This document shows, piece after piece, positions 36,863 through 49,585 of a stretch of DNA of 64,000 bases. A program made the position numbers and the translations under genes. The stretch lies in the NCBI GenBank assembly GCA_002633005.1, contig NMRA01000312.1, positions 331,850-395,849 on the forward strand. The letters are read 5' to 3'. Each line of letters begins with the position of its first letter. Positions within the stretch are counted from its first letter, which is position 1. Below the pieces are notes generated by a model that saw only the letters and a list, made by a program, of their open reading frames with translations, did no database searches and had not been told where the DNA came from. Source of the stretch: Phoronis australis (lineage: Eukaryota > Phoronida > Phoronidae).

Positions 36863-37340
36863 TAGAAACTTGAATTACCTTTGACTTTAAGACGCCTTTG
36901 AAACTGAACCTTGCCCAAATCTGAAAACTTCTCCAGCTAACTAATTGGCCAGACTTTACAGCAGCAACAAACAAGTTGAATGTTTCTGGAAAGACGGGTT
37001 TGCAAATCCCATTGGTAGCTTCTTTCCAGGTGGTCCACAGATTTTGCACTCATCACTATCTAGACAATAATTGGTTGATGAAATGGGCGTGATATTTATG
37101 ATCAAATCAAGGAATCAGAGGTAAACAAATACGGCAAACGTGACTTAGAACCTCTCTGCAAATTAATGCCATGACACCATGCTTGAAAAACAACATTCGC
37201 AAAAATCAACAGAGTACATTTTCCAAGTTTGCTGGCCTGTTCTTTGAAACTTCCTGATGTTACAACTACGTACAGAAGGCAACAAGTCTACTCTGCAATT
37301 TCAGAACAGCTGACTTCGCGAGTTCACTGTTTGCGGCACC

Positions 37341-37344
37341 CACG

Positions 37345-37384
<40 letters not shown>
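37341..37384. repeat. (CA)n microsatellite
   Basis: Pure CA repeats preceded by CGCACGCGCG. Confidence 0.97.
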
Positions 37385-37385
<1 letters not shown>

Positions 37386-37869
37386 TGGTACATAGAACTT
37401 CTGTACTTAAAAGTAAAACAAAAAAATAAAGCAAAGTAGCTGATAAATCGATCACTGTCAGTCATTCTGTATTGGCTGTGCAAAGAATCACACAATTGGC
37501 AAATTGACAACACAGTAAGGGACTGTGCACATTTATTGGTGATTTTCCCCAAGTATATTACAATGTATAGAGAGGGTGAGGACTGCAACTAGTGTACACC
37601 TTTTGGGTGACAGGAAAAGAGAATGTTTTTAGTGTTTTCTCATAAAAATGGCAATAACTGGGAAGAGTCTCTAACAATATTGTTACCATATACATGTGTT
37701 CCCAAACAAGGCAAAGTTGTGGATCTCTAGTTAACATAAAAAATCTGTGAAATTTCATCGACCTTTTACAAACTGGACGACATTGAGTTACAGTATAAAC
37801 TTTGATTTGAATAATTTTAAGTTACATGGGACCCTGTGTACAAGTCTGCACATTTAGCCAGATATCTAG

Positions 37870-39060
37870 TAAAATCTAGAAATTTGGTCAGTAAAAGTAC
37901 ATGCTTTTGGAAGTAGACAGCCTGTAGATTTTGATTTTAACTTTAAACCAATTTGTCATTAACCGGGCCACTTGACCATATCTTTTTAGTAAAATTTTGA
38001 AAACAAAAAAGATATGTGTCAGTAACATAACACAACTGCATATGATTCATCTATTCAAGACGATACCTCAAAATTATTGTTACAATTTTCTTAAAGATCA
38101 CTTCACTTTCGTTTCAGGCAACTTGTGTTTTATCATAAAAATCAAGAAAGCTTTATTTGATAGACCCTCATGCATGCTTTAAAAACACTTCTGAGCAGTG
38201 TTTTGGAAAACAGAGCATAAAGCACGGTATCTGAAATATTCATATGAATCCGATTTCACAATTCTTAGGCACGGTAAAATACGACTAATTTCAGACAAAA
38301 CTAATTGCCAAAATTGCTCTTCTTTCATACGCAATGTTTCTAACTTTGTTGCGAGTATCTACATTATAGCTACAGTTTAGACCTTCAACACGGAAGAGCG
38401 CTATCAGTTTGGTGAGGGGGGGCATATGTTTCAAAGGAAGAGTAACAAAAGAAATTTTCATTTGTCGCCCACACTGTCCTAAAGTAGTGAGACTGTACCT
38501 CATGTTACAAAGTAAGAAAAATTTGGACATTTGTTTCTAGGAGCCTTCATAACCTCAACCAGAAGAGTTGATAATTGAAATGCAAAAATATAGCTTTAAG
38601 GTTACGCAGGACCCTTGATCGAAAAATGGCCAATTTGGCAAACTTTGCAACATCGTATCTCAGAAATGGCTGATCGCGTTCATGTGAAACTTTCATACAC
38701 TATGTTTTAAATGCATTGTTTGTCAATAGGAATTGTTTTTTTAAAAAATCCACTCTGGTATGAGGGGCTATAAAAACAGGTTCTTTAGGATTTTTATGAA
38801 AAAACTCAAAAAGGAAAAGATCCTTTAGAAAACTGTAATGGTATTTTTGAGATTGTATCTTGTACAAACTTGGACACATTCGATGCTGTTGTTTGGCTGC
38901 GGATGTGCCCTTATTTTGCAAAATTTTACTAAAAACACACGGCTACGTGACCAAGTTAATGGCAGACTGGTGTAAAGTCACAAATCAAATTCTACAGGCT
39001 TTCTACTTTCACTTTCACAAACTTTACTTTTACAGACTTAAAACATAAAGTTTGGTTTGG
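37870..39060. mobile_element. Large foldback element, about 1.2 kb
   Basis: Left end (AGTAGACAGCCTGTAGATTT, CTTTTTAGTAAAATTTTG) recurs inverted at the right end (38920-39050: AAAATTTTACTAAAAACAC, TCTACAGGCTTTCTACTTTC). The arms are long and diverged. Related copy at 16570-17170. Confidence 0.65.
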
Positions 39061-39147
39061 CGAGCTAAACCGACAAGTCATAAGGCCTTACATAACTTTG
39101 AAAAGTTCATCACAACTTGCACAAATTTACGCGTGCACAAAACTCAC

Positions 39148-39240
39148 CTTGAATGTCGCTGTTGTATGGTGTGAAGACGAATAATCGAAAGATACTACTG
39201 AGAACCCAACAGTGCGGGCTCCTAAGGCGACGCAGACAAG
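39148..39240 (-). other. Second candidate 5'UTR exon
   Basis: Donor CAAG/GTGAGT at 39148-39147 after a CG-richer stretch (39148 to about 39240) without an open frame. It could be an alternative leader exon of the coiled-coil gene. Only the splice site and composition support it. Confidence 0.22.
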
Positions 39241-40838
39241 GACTGTTCTTCACCTGTGGACCTATCAGTGACCACTGTGCCCTTATCTTGAAAACCTATA
39301 ATAAAGTAATCACCAGGTGAGAGACAGGGTGATTAACACACTGTGCATGCCATACCACCAGAGAAGTCAGTTGAGAAAGGTTCTTTACAATCCCCTTGCC
39401 TAGTTCCAAGAATATTTATTGTGGTTTAGGAGCAGGCAATATAGATGAGTCACTCCAAAGACACAAGCACGAAATCCATTTAACCCAGTGCAAAAATTAT
39501 ACAAGGAATTTTCACAAAATTTATTAAAGCCTTGCTCAGTTGAATGAGTCAGGGTGTTGTTGTATAGGAAATGACATCCATTCATCCATTCTTCCATTCA
39601 AAAGACAATTTCACAAACCAGACATCAAAATCCCATTGATCTAAATTGAAAGCCTCAGGGTGTGAATTTAGCCTTAGCTTGGGTGCAAAATAATCACATT
39701 GGCCAACTTCGCTTCTAGACTTTGAAACAAAAAGAATAGGAAATGATATGTGCTTCGAGTATGTTAAAGATATGGAAATCTTAAATAAACTTCTTTGGTT
39801 TACCCTGTAGTTCACATTCTAAAAGCAAGAAGCCAAAATATGTATGTGTATTGAACACTTTTGTGTATAGAGTCTGATTTGGAAGCACTTTCTTCTCTTG
39901 AGAATATCTCTGGAAGGAGAAAAACGATCATATACACACTACGCTAATCCTTTTGCTCCTCAAAGACGTGACCTAGAAACTGAAAAGTTCCATGAACTGC
40001 TAAGAATTCCGACATTACAAAGAAGTGTTTAAAAACAGGATTACATGGAATCCATAAATGTTCAGGCCAACACAGACAGTAGAAAACCAGGTAAATCAAC
40101 ACCTCTGTTGCCATGGAGAGTCCGGTACCATGACAACAAGAGGATGGTTACACCACACACAGCAGGCTTTGGTTTAACTTTTACAGCTACCTTGGCATTC
40201 CACAGTAGAAAAACAGAATTTGTTTACAATGTAAATAACATTGTGCAAGGTTAGTCCATCAGCCAGTAGAAGATGGACTCAAGCGCCAGTCATCAGTGAA
40301 ATAATTTCTCTTCCCACTGGTAAGGCATTTACACCACATCTGGTTTCTCAATTTTAGCAAAGAAGAGGAACCCTAGCTCCAAAGAATGCAGTTTCCTGCA
40401 ACAGCACCATTGAGGTGAAATCACAGGCTTATATGTCCTCCACTCCTTCACACACTTCCTTATCTATAATAACCTGAAATCCTGAATTATATTTAGTGAC
40501 AGTACACAATGGGTGGTATCTATCAAACTTTCCTATGATTACAAGATCCATGAAAAAGATCATCTTTACAAACCTGAAAATCAGCGTGGGAATGGAAACA
40601 GAAATACCATTGAAGAGAAAGAAAATTCATGCAAATTCATTGCAATTTGAAGCTTAAACACAAATTTAAAACTCAATTAAAACCTGTTGTTTCATCAATG
40701 TGAAAGTAAGTGCTAAAGAATTTGCGGTATGAACAAACAGGGGTCACTTCCATGAATTGAGTTATTAATTTAGCATTGTTTAGAGGTGACACCATACTTA
40801 AACACAAACTGACAAACACAGGTCATAAATAATGTAGC

Positions 40839-40878
40839 GGGGGGGGGGGGGGGGGNNNNNNNNNNNNNNNNNNNNNNN
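40839..40878. other. G-run followed by assembly gap
   Basis: 17 G followed by 23 N. Sequencing or assembly stopped in the homopolymer; true length unknown. Confidence 0.97.
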
Positions 40879-41159
40879 TGGTAACTATATGTCGACGTGA
40901 CAACAATGTATTTTTATCAGTGCAAAAATGTTATACGCACTGTAATTTACAGGTGGATTGCCACTCGATTTTAATGAAAACAATACTGTTTTGTATCCAA
41001 TGTCATTCATTGTGCATGTTGTCATTTTAATTTTAACTTTATTTCTGTTTCTGTTGACAAAGGAAATTATGACATCCGAAAATTTCACTTGATCCATTCT
41101 TGTTGTTTTATTTACCTATTATTGAGACTATGTCTGTTACTGGGTTCCATTCAAGTGAC

Positions 41160-41272
41160 GAAAATATTGAGTACAGATCCCTTTTGGAACCAAAGAACCG
41201 TACACCTTGCACACCAAGGTGCAGTTCTTTGGTTTCAAAAGGGAACTTTACTCAATATTTTCATATATTATA
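41160..41272. repeat. Hairpin with about 49-bp arms
   Basis: Left arm 41160-41209 (GAAAATATTGAGTA, CCCTTTTGGAACCAAAGAAC) and right arm 41215-41272 (its inverse: GTTCTTTGGTTTCAAAAGGG, TACTCAATATTTTC). The arms differ at about six positions; the spacer is 5 nt. Confidence 0.9.
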
Positions 41273-41379
41273 TTATATTATACTGTCTGTAAAGCCACAT
41301 TTCCACGGGGGGGGGGGGTCACTTGACGCGCGAACAGTTGTTTGGAGGGTAAGTATGACTGTAAACATGACTAGCACTG

Positions 41380-41560
41380 ACCACACTGACCAAGTTGACA
41401 CCACGGAGGCCATTTTCACAGATTTGAGAGGAAGAGCAAGTTGCACTCAATTAGTTGCTCCAGTGTCAAACACAAACTGGGGGAAGGCAGAAGGGATCAT
41501 CTCTGTTACACTTGCGCCATAGCGTATATATACAGGTGATTCGCTGGCATTCTATGTGGT
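41380..41560. mobile_element. Copy of the 59941-60366 MITE family
   Basis: Shares AAGTTGACACCACGG and GGATCATCTCT(G/A) and the following CAGGTTCTTTG / CAGGTGATTCG region with the element in CCNF intron 3. Confidence 0.5.
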
Positions 41561-43954
41561 TTGAACTATCCCTATTGTCTATGTGAGCATGATTCTTCAT
41601 CGAAATGACATGTTGATGCAGTTTGAGATCTAATGTCGTGTAAATTCGACTAAAGTGGAGCAACTCATGCCATGACTAAATGACTATTGTTCCTCGTGTA
41701 AAAATGTTTTATCACTCATAACTTGTGTGGAAACATACTGACACTGTCATAATTTTTTTAAAAGTACCTAAAAATAAAGTATTTCTGAGTTCTTAAATTT
41801 GTGTTTTCTGAGTCACCTGTCTCTGACATATGGTATGGAGTCCAACAAATCTGGCCAAAGATGATCCAGAGTTCTTCTAGATCAACTTGTTGGCAATTAT
41901 TAAAGTGTGACTAGGAAGGGGTAGATTTATGAAGGCTGGTTTTAGTTGCAAAGCCATGTTACACCAGGACAGAGCAGCCTATTGTGACTGCATAACCTGA
42001 AATTTCAATGACACAATTCTTCCATTGATATCCTGGAGTCCTTTACTCTTGACAAAACATTATAAAGACATAAATTTTAAGACATCATAAAAGCAAGGTT
42101 ACATTAAAAGAAAATTACACATCTTTTATCTCAAGAACCTTGTAAACTCATTAAAATACTCCCCTTAAGCAGAAACAGTTTTACAAAGAAAGTCAAAGTA
42201 GGTTGAAGAAATTGTTGACAGCCTATCAAGCACTGATGTGAAAATGAAATGTGGGACTCAGATACAAAAGAAATTCAAAGCAAGTTGTCTAGAGCACGTA
42301 TCACCATTATGTACACATAAGCAAACCAATCATACCCTGGGGTAAAAATCCAACAATCTAAAGGTCCTTTTATACTAACTTAACTTTGGCGTGAGCAGAA
42401 CACTTGATGTTCTCCATACCCGATTCTGTATTTAACTGCATCAAAGTAAATGGTAGGTGACGTCATTATTGAAGTAATCGCAGGTGTAGCGCTGATGCAT
42501 AGCATGCACGATAACATTTTTTTAATGTGACAATTTGAGTGCTAATTGACATAAAACTTATCTAATTTGATTGGTCATTATTCGAGCAAAATATAAGCAA
42601 CTATTAGTGACAACACTGCCCCTTAATTGTTGATGATAACAGTGGCACCTGGCGATAACTTCAATAATACCGGAAGTTGATCATTCATACCGCACCACAG
42701 CGTCCACGCTTCGCTGTTAAATCCACCTGTTAGTTACAAAGATAAATGGCACTGTTAACTTCAATCCAGGACTGAAGTTAACCATTCATACTAACCACAA
42801 CTCCCCAAAACAGCAACGCTTCAACAGGGCCTTAAGAAAATACTAGACAAGACTTATGTGGTGTACCATAGGCAGATTAAGGGAAACAACTCCTCACCCC
42901 CACCCCCTGCAGTCAACATTGGCTGTTAATAAACAGGGAAATAGAAAAAATCCGAGTAAATTTTGATTCTACAGTCAATTGTATACAAGTCTTCACACGG
43001 ATGAGGCGTGCCAAAAAGGGTTGAAGCATCTGCTGCTGAGGGCTGACAGTTGGGCTTTTCACAGTGTCCTGAAGTTGGATAAAAAACCTATTGTGTTCAA
43101 GAATTTAAATATGGTTTGTTTTAGCCAAAGGCAAGTATGATTGTAGTCATGAGCAGTCTTATATGTATGTATAACTACTGTAGGCCTACTTAGAAGTTCG
43201 AAGAATTTTATAAAATATATCATTTTTATGCAGTTTTAAATCATGGTTTAATCAAAATTTAAGAAACAGAGTACATAAACTTAATTGATTTACATCTTTA
43301 ATTTTGAGTAAATAATTGGTTTTATTCAATTGACTAGTTTGAGAAAAAGAAATAAAACAAAACGTTTCAAGTACAAAGCACACGCCTGTGGTACAAAGTA
43401 GCCTATGAGTGTTTTAAAAATGTCCAAGAATATCGGCACAAGAGCGTTTCATTGAGATTTTAAAAAAATATCAAAAGTATCAGTACTACCACTAGGCACT
43501 ACTGGCAGACTGGCAACCAATGTTTGGAATACTTGTTGTAAACAACCAAACAAAAAGTGACAGAGATCAACCACCAAGAAAACACTTTGAAACCGATGTA
43601 CCGCTAGCCTACTTCTCACAGTCAAAACAAATTCCCTGTAGACGGCATTATTTACAAACTCGCAGTACAGCATTTGTTAAATTTTCAAGTCTAAGAAATA
43701 GCCTACGTGTGTTAAACAATTCGGGAATCCCCCCTGGCAGTACACTTAGGTTACAGTACCAGTTTTCACGCAGATGATTGAGGCGAGTTAAACATGTTAA
43801 ACCAGTTTTACGAAGAGAACTCCCCTATATCTCGAACCGCACAGATTTTTAAAGATAGTGGTCAGTTAAATGGTAGACCTAATGGACTAAATTATTCTTC
43901 CGAGATCGAGAATGCAGAGAAATAGGCGAAAACGATGGTCAGCAAGTTACTTAC

Positions 43955-44045
43955 CCCGTAAAGTTTTAATTGTGATTTACAGGCAGGCCGTCTGTTGCTC
44001 GCATCATCGAGCAGTGATCGTTCTCTGAAGCTCTGGTCAGCCTCA
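43955..44045 (-). promoter_or_regulatory. Candidate 5'UTR exon and promoter region of the coiled-coil gene
   Basis: A donor CGGG/GTAAGT at 43955-43954 ends a relatively GC-rich stretch that continues to about 44350, with several CG dinucleotides and the word AATGGCGCGCC at 44105-44115. It fits a first, non-coding exon feeding the acceptor at 18885. The exon start is unknown; the link across 25 kb is inference. Confidence 0.3.
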
Positions 44046-44749
44046 TTTACACGTGTTATTTATTACAACAAGCACTTGTCGAGTTCAAAATGATCGAATT
44101 CCAAAAATGGCGCGCCGTGTCAGATTGACTCCTGGCGTTCATCCTGAAAACTAGTCTAATTAAAATCGGCCTGATCTTGCCGTGTGTTACGTAATGAACT
44201 CCTCGGTGCATTGCTCGGGTTCTCGCACTGAGTAACTAGAATTCGAAAGAGCATCAAATCTCATTAAAGCAGAAAAATATGTTGAGATTAGGCCTAAACT
44301 AATTTCAAAGCGCCAATAAACTCGCGTTCCATCGAGGAAACAATCTTCTGATTTAGCACACTTACCGCTACGATAAAATTGATCTCAACTTGTCTCGGTT
44401 CGAATGAAAATAGAAGTGTTAGGCCTATTCTCTCTCTTGTTAGCACGACTCAAGCAACAACAAGCTGTCATTTCTTAACAAATTAATATATCACGCCTAT
44501 TTTGGCTAAGGGACAAAAGTTAAGACAAATTTCATAACGGCAAGTGATCAGTAAATCAAATTGTTTTTTGTGACGGAAAGCATGTTTGTAACCGTTTAAA
44601 TTTTTCCCTTACACGTGACAGCATAGGCCTAGGTCTACGCGCAACTCAAGTATTTGCAATCTGAAAAAAGACAAGATTGACGACCTTTTAACTGTATTGA
44701 CAAAGTATTTAGTTACACCAAACATGACAAATGACTGACGTGCCCATCC

Positions 44750-44903
44750 CAGGGGCGGATCCAGGGATTTTGAGTTAGGGGGGGCCAGGACAGAGTATTA
44801 GCCAGGATTTTGCCCTTCAGACATTCGCACCCTCGAACCAAATGTAATCTGGGAGAATTTTAGGGGGGCCATGGCCCCTTGGCCCCCTCTAAATCCGCCA
44901 CTG
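44750..44903. mobile_element. Short GC-rich TIR element
   Basis: Begins CAGGGGCGGATCCAGG and ends CTAAATCCGCCACTG (its inverse with three changes). 154 bp. hAT-like ends; flanking 8 bp are not duplicated. Confidence 0.55.
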
Positions 44904-45098
44904 CACCCTGAGGTGGATTCAGGGTCAGGGACCCCTCCCCCCGTTATGCACATGACAACAAACGGTATAGTGGTACTCCTCATAGATCCTCCAGACGTGT
45001 ACCTCAGAGGAGAGAGTGTAGTACCAGTTGCACTACATCTGTATTTACATGCCGCACTCAGTCAGTCCATGCAATAAGATATTGATTTTCGATAAATA

Positions 45099-45657
45099 TT
45101 AAAAAATAACAACTGGGAATGCCCGTATCTGCACCCCTTGAAGGTAGCCTACGGGTAAATTTTCGATAAATTTTCTGAGAAAGTGGTCGCAATGGGGACA
45201 TTCTTCGTCTTGCGTTACAATTACTTGGCATCGGCTCCGAAAATGCGCCATTAAACTAACGTGCAACATACTGAGTGCAATTAGTAAAGAAATGATTTGT
45301 GCTTTGTTAGTGGACCTTATAAGCCAGTTTCGTTGGTGTTGCCGATTTCCTGAATGTGACAATGCACATAAATTCTAACCTGTTTTGGGGATTCTCAGTT
45401 ATACTATTTTGAATTCCCGTGATTAGTTTCAACATGTGACCCCTCACAGCGCAGTCCACGCTTTCTCGTGACTGTTGGGCACGGGACAACGAGAACTCAT
45501 TGGCACGGGATACCAGCATGACGAAGTACAGTGTCTCATGTTTGAATGATTTGCCAAAGATTATTTTTTGTGGTGTTTGTCCGCTAAAACTGCTCATCAA
45601 AGAAAAAACATCTTTCAGGCTGATTACAAGCATTTGCCTCAACCTTTTCAGTCGCAC
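45099..45657 (-). other. Overlapping minus-strand open frames, not assigned
   Basis: An open frame at 45657-45307 has protein-like composition (LSRAQQSRESVDCAVRGHML) and an AACAG/GTTAGA donor near 45380, but no recognised family, no clear acceptor and no in-frame partner. I cannot call it a gene. Confidence 0.15.
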
Positions 45658-45778
45658 GTACCCACTCGTTTGGGAAAAGCGCCCTGGTCGGGTTCATTTT
45701 TTGGTTTTCGCCTCCCGTAAGTTTTCCCACATTTCGCATTCACTACCTAAGCCAACATTAGGAGAAGTGTTATTTTAT

Positions 45779-46080
45779 CAGGACTTGGAATGACCAATGA
45801 CCATAGTTATATTTATCTCATTGGCAATGACCAATGACAAAAAGAGGAAAATTTTCCAGGTGATGTATCGTTCCACAAATAAATAGTCTTGTCTGATAGA
45901 AATATTTTTTTGTGTTGTAAAATTTAACTGAAATATACGTTTTTGCACGAATAAAGTCAAAATAATGATAAAAATGAGACAAAAAAGAGGAAACTGGAGG
46001 AAATAGAAACACGAAACAGGAAATCCTCTTAAAAATAAAAAAATTCCAAGCCGTCTTTTGGACACAAATGGGCGCAACTG
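45779..46080. mobile_element. Possible fragment related to the 56769-57267 element
   Basis: Starts CAGGACTTGGAATGACCAATGAC, close to the left end of that element (CAGGGCTTGGAATGACCAG). Right end not found. Confidence 0.35.
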
Positions 46081-46290
46081 TGGAAATTCCGGTCCAGGTA
46101 AATTTTGTGAAAAAATCTTGCAACACTGTCACAAGACATAACATTGTCTCAAAGTATTTTAGCCGGTTTTAGCTTAAAAACAATGGCCTTGAAAGTTGAA
46201 GAAAAAAACGGAATAATTGAAAAATATGAGTGTCCAAAGGTGTACCCACACTCCAAATAAAAATATCATGTGCTCACCCAGTCTAAAACA

Positions 46291-46492
46291 TAGGGGGGCG
46301 GGCTCGAATTTTTTGGTATGCGGACTTTTTACTGAAAGAAAACAACGAGGACTAAAATAAAAATGGGGCCACTAGGTTCAGGCCTGAGAATTGCGTACAT
46401 CCGCGCCGACTTTCCGTGGATTTTGTCTCGTTTACTCGGACTTTTTATTTCAATGAGGCGGACTTTTCTGCCCAATTCGCTCGAGCCCCCCT
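46291..46492. mobile_element. Candidate MITE, about 200 bp
   Basis: TAGGGGGGCGGGCTCGAATT at the left and AATTCGCTCGAGCCCCCCT at the right are inverse to one another. Inside are two GCGGACTTTT words. No target duplication resolved. Confidence 0.45.
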
Positions 46493-48977
46493 CGGTGCGC
46501 CCATGATTATTGGTTTAATAATGTAAGAACAAAACTTAAATTCATAAAAATGATGAGAAAAACCGTTGTATTAACGTGGCGAGACTGTTATCTGCCTTTG
46601 CACGCCCTTCTCGTATTTCAAGTACCATTGGCACAGCCTTCTCCAAAACTGAGTAGGTTGATTGTATACTGTGCACGTGCCAACTTTCACAAGGTATAAA
46701 CAAATGTAACCATATTTCAGCAACGTTTTTAACTGCACGGTAGGACCTGCCGCACTAAATTTGACATGCGGGCGTTACACTGAAATGTTGGTAGTTTTTT
46801 GGGACATCCTATAAGATAATATAACCATTACTATCATCCTCCTCGCAAGAGATAGTTAATACTAGAAATTGGTGATAGTGCTCAAACAAAAAAACCCACA
46901 AAATTATAAACAAATTTTATATTTTTAGAAAAGATGTACAAAACAGTTATTAAAGAAATTTAAATTTCAACAGGTATGTAGTCCACCTACGGCTTGACAA
47001 TGAGTAATCTCTTCAACTACCAAATCACAACTCTAGTACTTAAAATAATGCATTTCCTAATCCCTACGTTCTGTAAATACCATAGTACTAACATAAACAC
47101 ACAGCAGACACACTATCTCACTATCTGTTGTATCTAAGCAAACTCTCATTAATGCACAAGGCCATCACCTTTCGAAACTTTCTTTTACAGTTGAGACTAC
47201 TACTGACAAATCACAACTTTTCACTGAGCTCTAGTGGTTTTCAAAAATGACGATTTTTTGAAGGAAAGGGGAATTCAAATGAAAACAAGGCTGTCTCTAT
47301 CCAAAAAATGAATAGTTGAAGAAATGTATTCAAATTCTTTGTAAATCGTCTGATACAAATGACTGAGACAGAATTAAAACATCAAGTTAGCATCTCAGGA
47401 GAGAAATTGCAGATACTTTTTGTACAATGTGTTTGATAAAACAGATGAAGCACGACTTATGGCTGATGCCCAGATGTGTGAAAGATAGTGCGATGTCTGG
47501 GGTCCGTTTCATGAAAAGTGACTTAGGTCAGAAATTTAGCTTTGCACTCCACACATCTATTTATGAAATCTCACTATAGCAAAAATTCAGTTTCAGACTG
47601 CAGTACACATAACTGGTAATTACTGAAATAATTTCTATAAATTATGTCTAGAGCCTGATTTTTTCAGCAATGGTGAAGTGGGACAGGAAGACCAAATTTC
47701 TGTCTTGAGTCACTTTCATCACACAGACCCATGGTGTGTTCGCCTTGCTGGGTCGTTGACTGCACCTTGCCGCCCTCCAGACATCCAGGCACTGTGTTGT
47801 TGCCATGGGTTTGACATACTACAGAACGAGCCAAAAGTATTCAGACAAAATGACCCAGAATCCCCTCATCGTGGTGCAGAAGCTGAATTGGTCAGAGTAA
47901 ACTACCCCCACGATCAAGGATGAAGAGAAATTAACAGGAAAATAGTAAGGTTGTTAAGTCATTCTTTGATTAGAATTTTGCTGACATAACAATATCAGTC
48001 ATTTTTGTAAATAGAATTAGCGGTCATGGTACAGAAATTATATTTTGTCTAATTACTTGTCTTCTACTGCATGCGTAACCCATAGTGTATTCAATGAAAA
48101 AAATTCACAGTAACAATAAAGCCTAAGGAGGTAATCAGTGCGGAAATGCAAAAAAAATCAAATAAATCAGTTCCAACCAGATCACAATATTTCATCCAAG
48201 TACAACGTAATCCAACTTATCTGAAGGGTCAATAGTACCAGAACAGCCATACAACCGAACTTTCTCAAACTTGAACAAAAATCTAACTTGTGCATGTCCA
48301 ATTTACCAAAGTTCTACTTTACTACACGCTTCTGGAAAATGTTCACCCTCACTGCTAAACTAATATGCATAACCTAGCACTGCAGCTAAACTAAACCAAA
48401 CCTCTACTATTCCTTGATATATTATTAAATATAGCACTCGTAGTTATCAAACTTATCATATAACAATTCATAAACATATGTATAAAGGTATATACAACAA
48501 ACTAATAAATACAAAGGACTACCTTTTGTCATTGTACCATAATGAATTCAAAACCAACAAATACGGGAGGAAATTTAGAATAACACAAAATAAAATCACG
48601 AATCCTAAACTTTGAGACCCTAGGCTTTGTCATAAGTTGAATTTACGGCACCTAACACAGTACGGTGACAGTGACCAGTTGTCATCAAAACGATCTATTG
48701 AAATTAGGCAACCTCCTAAAGACACTAATACCCTGGCATTACCACAGAATACCCATACATAAGTTTGTAAAATTAAATGTTCCAAAAATATCAGAGATGT
48801 ATGTATAGAATTCAGGGGCCAGTTTTATCAAATGTCGTAAGTCTGGTCACAGACAAGACAGTTGTCAGTCATTATTGCAATGACGATGCTGCATTTCTGT
48901 TTAAGCATACTGATTGTTACTGATGTAATTGTGACCTAAGTTCGCATTGAAGTTGAACGCCCACCTCCATATCATAT
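46493..48977. other. Intergenic DNA downstream of CCNF
   Basis: No gene, RNA gene or clear repeat seen between the MITE and the CCNF polyadenylation signal. Two GGGGCC/GGGTCC-AGTTT/CGTTT words (about 47501 and 48817) hint at old repeats only. Confidence 0.4.
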
Positions 48978-48983
48978 TTTATT
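48978..48983 (-). terminator. CCNF: CCNF polyadenylation signal AATAAA
   Basis: AATAAA on the minus strand about 163 nt beyond the CCNF stop codon, a normal 3'UTR distance. No other AATAAA was seen between the stop and this site. Confidence 0.6.
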
Positions 48984-49145
48984 GAATTGTTCGCCAATGA
49001 AAATTCAATATACAATAATCTTAGTGAAGACCCGACTTATGACATCAGTTAAAACATGAAGTGAAGTATTGTACAACATATCTTCCTGAGGAAATACTAA
49101 CAAATCTCTAAGTATTTTAAAGGCAAACATCTGCATTGCCGATTC

Positions 49146-49585
49146 CTATGAAGACTTGACATATATCTTATTGTCGTTACCAATCTCACTTGTACTTTTT
49201 CGTTTCACTTTGGCTTCGCTGACTGCATTTGATGACGATGTTGACGGAACAGGTGATTGCCTGCTACTACTTTGTCTTGTGACTCGCGTTCTTGCTGATC
49301 CCTGAGATGGACTAGCGCAAAATGTAAACAATGAGGTGTTCGCCATGTTGTCAATGCATCGTTCATTGTCCTGAGAATTGTCGTCTGAAGCAAACACGTC
49401 GCTGTCAATATGCGAGCGATGTCTCGTCCTCTTGGTGACAAATGATGTCATCGACAACTTGTCGCTTGACGATTTGGTTGACGTGCTGCCAGTTTTAATG
49501 CCGCTGTCCTCCATAAACGAGTAACTAGGGAGATTGTTGTCATGGCGATCATTACACCACAGACTGCTGAGATCAGGATCTTCGT
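49146..49585 (-). CDS. CCNF: CCNF last exon (Ser-rich basic C-terminus)
   Basis: 440 nt encoding about 146 residues to a TAG at 49148-49146. Serine/threonine rich, with basic clusters TKRTRHRSH and KVKRKS that could serve nuclear import. Sequence conservation with vertebrates is low here, as expected for this tail. Confidence 0.9.

Noticed and set aside
42370-42840. Possible MITE with TACTAACTTAACT ends
   Set aside because: End similarity is short and imperfect, and no target duplication was found.
45307-45657. Minus-strand gene of about 116 codons
   Set aside because: Only begins with a non-ATG codon in its full length, no family, no acceptor and no partner exon; kept as unassigned.
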